A stretch of 34,984 nucleotides of DNA from an uncultured Bacilli bacterium. GTDB taxonomy: Bacteria > Bacillota_I > Bacilli_A > RF39 > UBA660. How positions within the stretch are numbered: position 1 is the stretch's first letter; every line of letters starts with the position of its first letter. The position numbers and the translations under genes are program-made. Under the pieces are notes generated by a model. It was not told the origin of the DNA. It ran no database searches and saw only the letters and a program-made list of their open reading frames with translations. The stretch lies in the NCBI GenBank assembly GCA_944368815.1, contig CALVXD010000009.1:1-34984 (forward strand), given 5' to 3'. Positions 32,795 to 34,984 of the stretch are shown in pieces.

Positions 32795-33012
32795 TTTTCC
32801 ACAACTTTTCCACAGGTTATCCACAGGATAAATATATATAATATAAAGAAAAAGCAAAGTTATCCACAATTTTTTTGTTTTTTTATTTTCCACAGTAAAA
32901 AAATCCACTTTTCCACAGGCTGTGGATATTTGTGGAAACTGTGGAAAACTTTGTAAAAGTATATAAATTAAGGGTGTTATTTTATAAGTTATCCACAACC
33001 TATTGTGGATTT
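32795..33012. other. oriC: oriC, upstream part: DnaA-box array
   Basis: About eleven boxes: TTTTCCACA at 32795-32803, 32806-32814, 32886-32894 and 32909-32917; TTATCCACA at 32817-32825, 32860-32868 and 32989-32997; and reverse boxes at 32921-32929 (TGTGGATAT), 32931-32939 (TGTGGAAAC), 32940-32948 (TGTGGAAAA) and 33004-33012 (TGTGGATTT). Three or four are perfect. A 70-codon open frame across it is not a gene. Confidence 0.92.
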
Positions 33013-33044
33013 ACATATTTATCTAATTTTTTACTATTAACAAA

Positions 33045-33073
33045 TAAAAAAATCTAACTCTAAAAAGTTAGAT
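33045..33073 (-). terminator. Terminator after the HerA-like gene
   Basis: An 8-bp ATCTAACT/AGTTAGAT stem (33052-33059 and 33066-33073) followed by seven Ts on the minus strand. It shields oriC from herA transcription. Confidence 0.8.
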
Positions 33074-33080
33074 CATATTC

Positions 33081-34838
33081 TTATTGTTGTTTCCATTCAA
33101 TCATCCATTTATTATATACGGACGCATTAGAACTATGTGGTTCTGGACTTGGTAGTTCCATTTTTACAATCATTGGTATTTTCATCATTCTACCAAAAGC
33201 AACACAAGTACCAGACTGTAATGATTTTTGTTTTTCAATAACATCAGCACTAATGTTTGGAACCATTTTTCTAATATATTCCAAATCAGTTGGATGGTTA
33301 ATTTTAAAAATTAAGAAATTACTACATTGCGAAATAACAGTTTCAGACAATTCTGTTGGTCTTTGAGTTATTAAGTCTATAACTAAACCAAATTTACGTC
33401 CTTCTTTTGCTATTCTTTCAAATATATTGTAGCCTAGCAATTCATTATCAGAATCTTTTTGCACATATCTGTGGGCTTCTTCTAACATAATATGAATTGG
33501 TATAGATCCCCTGTCCTGTAATCCTTTAGAAAATTTAAACAATAACCTAGAATATATTTTTACTAATGATTTAGCAAATCTATCATCAATATCTTCTAAA
33601 ACAAAATTAATAATTTGTGCCCTTTTGTTGTTTCCAATTAATATAATATTAGATACAAATTCATTTAAATTTATAAAATTATCATATTTAAAGAAAACAC
33701 TATTAGAACTATTATTTAATGTATGTAATCTTACTTTTAATGCAGTTGCTTCAGCATAAGACTTTTCATTTAATAATAATCCTTCAGAAATTAAAGCAAA
33801 ATTTAAAGCTACTTCCAAGTCATCTAATGTAAAATACACAGGAACATAATCTTCATTCCATTTTGTATTATTATCTACAAATTGTTGAATATATTCTGTT
33901 ATTAATATTCTTTCTACAAATTCTCCTTTACTATCTAAGTCAAAACATTTTCTAAATTGTCTTGTATACCCTACTCCTGGAACTTCTACATCTAAGTTTA
34001 ATTCATTAGTATAACAATCTGTTAAAATAGAAAATATTTGATCTCTAATTCTTGCAGACATTTGATTAGAATACATTACAGAAATAATAGCTTTAGCAAT
34101 TAAATGATTTTTGTATCTTATACTTTCGGCATCATTTCTGGCAAAAACTGAAACTAAACTTAACATTTTTTCAATAATTGCTATTTGTGAATAAGCTGTT
34201 ACATCTAATAAATTAGCATAATCATCAACACTAAGTAACCATAATGGTAATTTAATTAAAGGTGCTTCATTTTGTTCTGTATTAGTAGTAAACATTTTAT
34301 AATTAAAATTAACGTTAATATTATTTATTGATTTAAATGCATTATCATATTCACTAGTATTGTTAAATATAAATATATTACTGTTAAAAGGAATTTTATC
34401 TTTCATAACAAATAAATTTTGTACAAGTCTTGCTACCCCATAAGTTTTACCAGAACCAGTATTACCAAAAATTGCACTGTGGTTAGAAAACATATCGTCA
34501 ATATCTATTTTAATAGGATAATTATATAAAGGTGATATTCCTAACATCATACTTCTTGGATTATTGTCCCCTACTATTTCCCCTAATTCATCTTTATTAA
34601 TAATTCTTATAGTTGCACTTAAGCTAGGTTTTCTAATAATACCAGAATAAAATTTACCATCAATAAATTCTCCTAAAAAGGTAATTTTAACGGTATCTCC
34701 ACTTATTTCTTCTATTTCTCCTAGTATTTTTTTTTCATCTTCAAATACAACATTATAATTAAGTAAATCTTCATTAATGTTGCCATTAATTTTAACTAGT
34801 GCATAATTTTTACTAATTTCTACTATCTCTTTAAACAT
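33081..34838 (-). CDS. HerA-like HAS-barrel ATPase (DUF87 family)
   Basis: 585 residues. An N-terminal beta-rich segment (about 1-105, ending GISPLYNYPIKI) fits a HAS barrel. The FtsK/HerA-type ATPase core follows with Walker A GNTGSGKT (125-132), a Walker B with catalytic Glu in IHIMLEEAHRYV (about residues 444-455), and GRKFGLVIDLITQRP, which fits sensor and arginine-finger elements. HerA proteins are hexameric DNA translocases that act with the NurA nuclease in archaea; bacterial relatives act in DNA processing and some defence systems. No nuclease, SIR2 or other partner lies beside it here. It stands where rpmH-rnpA-yidC are usual and transcribes toward oriC. Function unresolved. Confidence 0.85.
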   Translation of the reverse strand: MFKEIVEISKNYALVKINGNINEDLLNYNVVFEDEKKILGEIEEISGDTVKITFLGEFIDGKFYSGIIRKPSLSATIRIINKDELGEIVGDNNPRSMMLGISPLYNYPIKIDIDDMFSNHSAIFGNTGSGKTYGVARLVQNLFVMKDKIPFNSNIFIFNNTSEYDNAFKSINNINVNFNYKMFTTNTEQNEAPLIKLPLWLLSVDDYANLLDVTAYSQIAIIEKMLSLVSVFARNDAESIRYKNHLIAKAIISVMYSNQMSARIRDQIFSILTDCYTNELNLDVEVPGVGYTRQFRKCFDLDSKGEFVERILITEYIQQFVDNNTKWNEDYVPVYFTLDDLEVALNFALISEGLLLNEKSYAEATALKVRLHTLNNSSNSVFFKYDNFINLNEFVSNIILIGNNKRAQIINFVLEDIDDRFAKSLVKIYSRLLFKFSKGLQDRGSIPIHIMLEEAHRYVQKDSDNELLGYNIFERIAKEGRKFGLVIDLITQRPTELSETVISQCSNFLIFKINHPTDLEYIRKMVPNISADVIEKQKSLQSGTCVAFGRMMKIPMIVKMELPSPEPHSSNASVYNKWMIEWKQQ

Positions 34839-34864
34839 AACATCCCTCTATTCTTAATACTATC

Positions 34865-34873
34865 ATTATAACA
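34865..34873 (-). promoter_or_regulatory. Extended -10 promoter of the HerA-like gene
   Basis: TATAAT (34865-34870) preceded by TGT; no recognisable -35 in the T-rich stretch upstream. Confidence 0.45.
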
Positions 34874-34919
34874 AATAAAAATAAAAAAATAAATAAAAAA
34901 CATTAAAATTTGTGACTAT

Positions 34920-34970
34920 TCAGTAAAAATGTTACATTTATAAAATTTAATTCTCAGTAAAAATGTTACA
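34920..34970. repeat. Two 17-bp direct repeats at the right edge
   Basis: TCAGTAAAAATGTTACA occurs at 34920-34936 and 34954-34970, exactly 34 bp apart. Nothing further is visible before the window ends. It could be a repeated operator or the terminal repeats of a mobile element lying to the right. Confidence 0.6.
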
Positions 34971-34984
34971 CAATATTTTATTTT

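Noticed and set aside
32786..32998. 70-codon open frame on the minus strand upstream of dnaA
   Set aside because: It consists of DnaA boxes read as codons, has no ribosome site and no sensible protein character.

Overview
The window looks like the replication-origin region of a very AT-rich, spore-forming Firmicute, probably an uncultured or little-studied Bacilli-type lineage. Gene order follows the Bacillus subtilis oriC neighbourhood closely: dnaA-dnaN-recF-gyrB-gyrA, then tadA-dnaX-ebfC-recR-bofA-holB-ricT-trmN6-rsmI, then pth-mfd-spoVT, then metG-tatD-(3D protein)-ksgA-yabG-veg-spoVG-yabP-yabQ-divIC and finally ftsH/tilS. The sporulation genes (spoVT, yabG, yabP, yabQ, bofA), a methionine T-box, SRP RNA of the short Mollicutes-like type, and ComK all fit this assignment. 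TGG encodes Trp and TGA acts as a stop, so the code appears standard.

Layout, right to left. A HerA-like ATPase (33081-34838) sits where rpmH-rnpA is normally expected. It is followed by a bipartite oriC: a DnaA-box array at 32795-33012, dnaA, and a second array at 31253-31351 with a candidate DnaA-trio unwinding element. Next come dnaN, a comK homologue in the position of yaaA, recF, gyrB and gyrA. A gene-free stretch of about 1 kb (22899-23907) carries four ParB-type parS palindromes in a diverged 250-bp tandem duplication, and three palindromes matching the B. subtilis Noc binding sequence. Two further Noc-type sites lie in the coding sequences of dnaX and at the stop codon of recF. The SRP RNA, tadA and the dnaX to pth replication/translation genes follow. 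Then come mfd, spoVT, a kinase-like protein, a Met T-box-controlled dut-metG operon, a 55-residue membrane protein too short for ordinary ORF calling, tatD, a 3D-domain protein, ksgA, and the sporulation genes. At the left end tilS-ftsH runs on the opposite strand and converges on divIC through a shared bidirectional terminator. A GC-rich structured segment on the extreme left edge appears to be the 5' part of an unidentified RNA transcribed leftward.

How it works together: replication initiation (DnaA, clamp, clamp loader), chromosome organisation sites (parS, Noc sites), recombination repair (RecF, RecR, Mfd, EbfC), topology (gyrase), translation quality and rRNA/tRNA modification (TilS, TadA, TrmN6, RsmI, KsgA, Pth, MetG), and spore development all lie within 35 kb. 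Nearly everything left of oriC is on the minus strand, co-directional with a leftward fork. ftsH/tilS and herA are the head-on exceptions.

The points I would look at first are the combined parS/Noc-site array, the ComK homologue with a truncated C-terminus and a triple 10-bp repeat at its promoter, the dUTPase under a methionine T-box, the apparent ATC start of divIC, and the altered Walker A of DnaA. All calls are by reading; no search or folding program was run.
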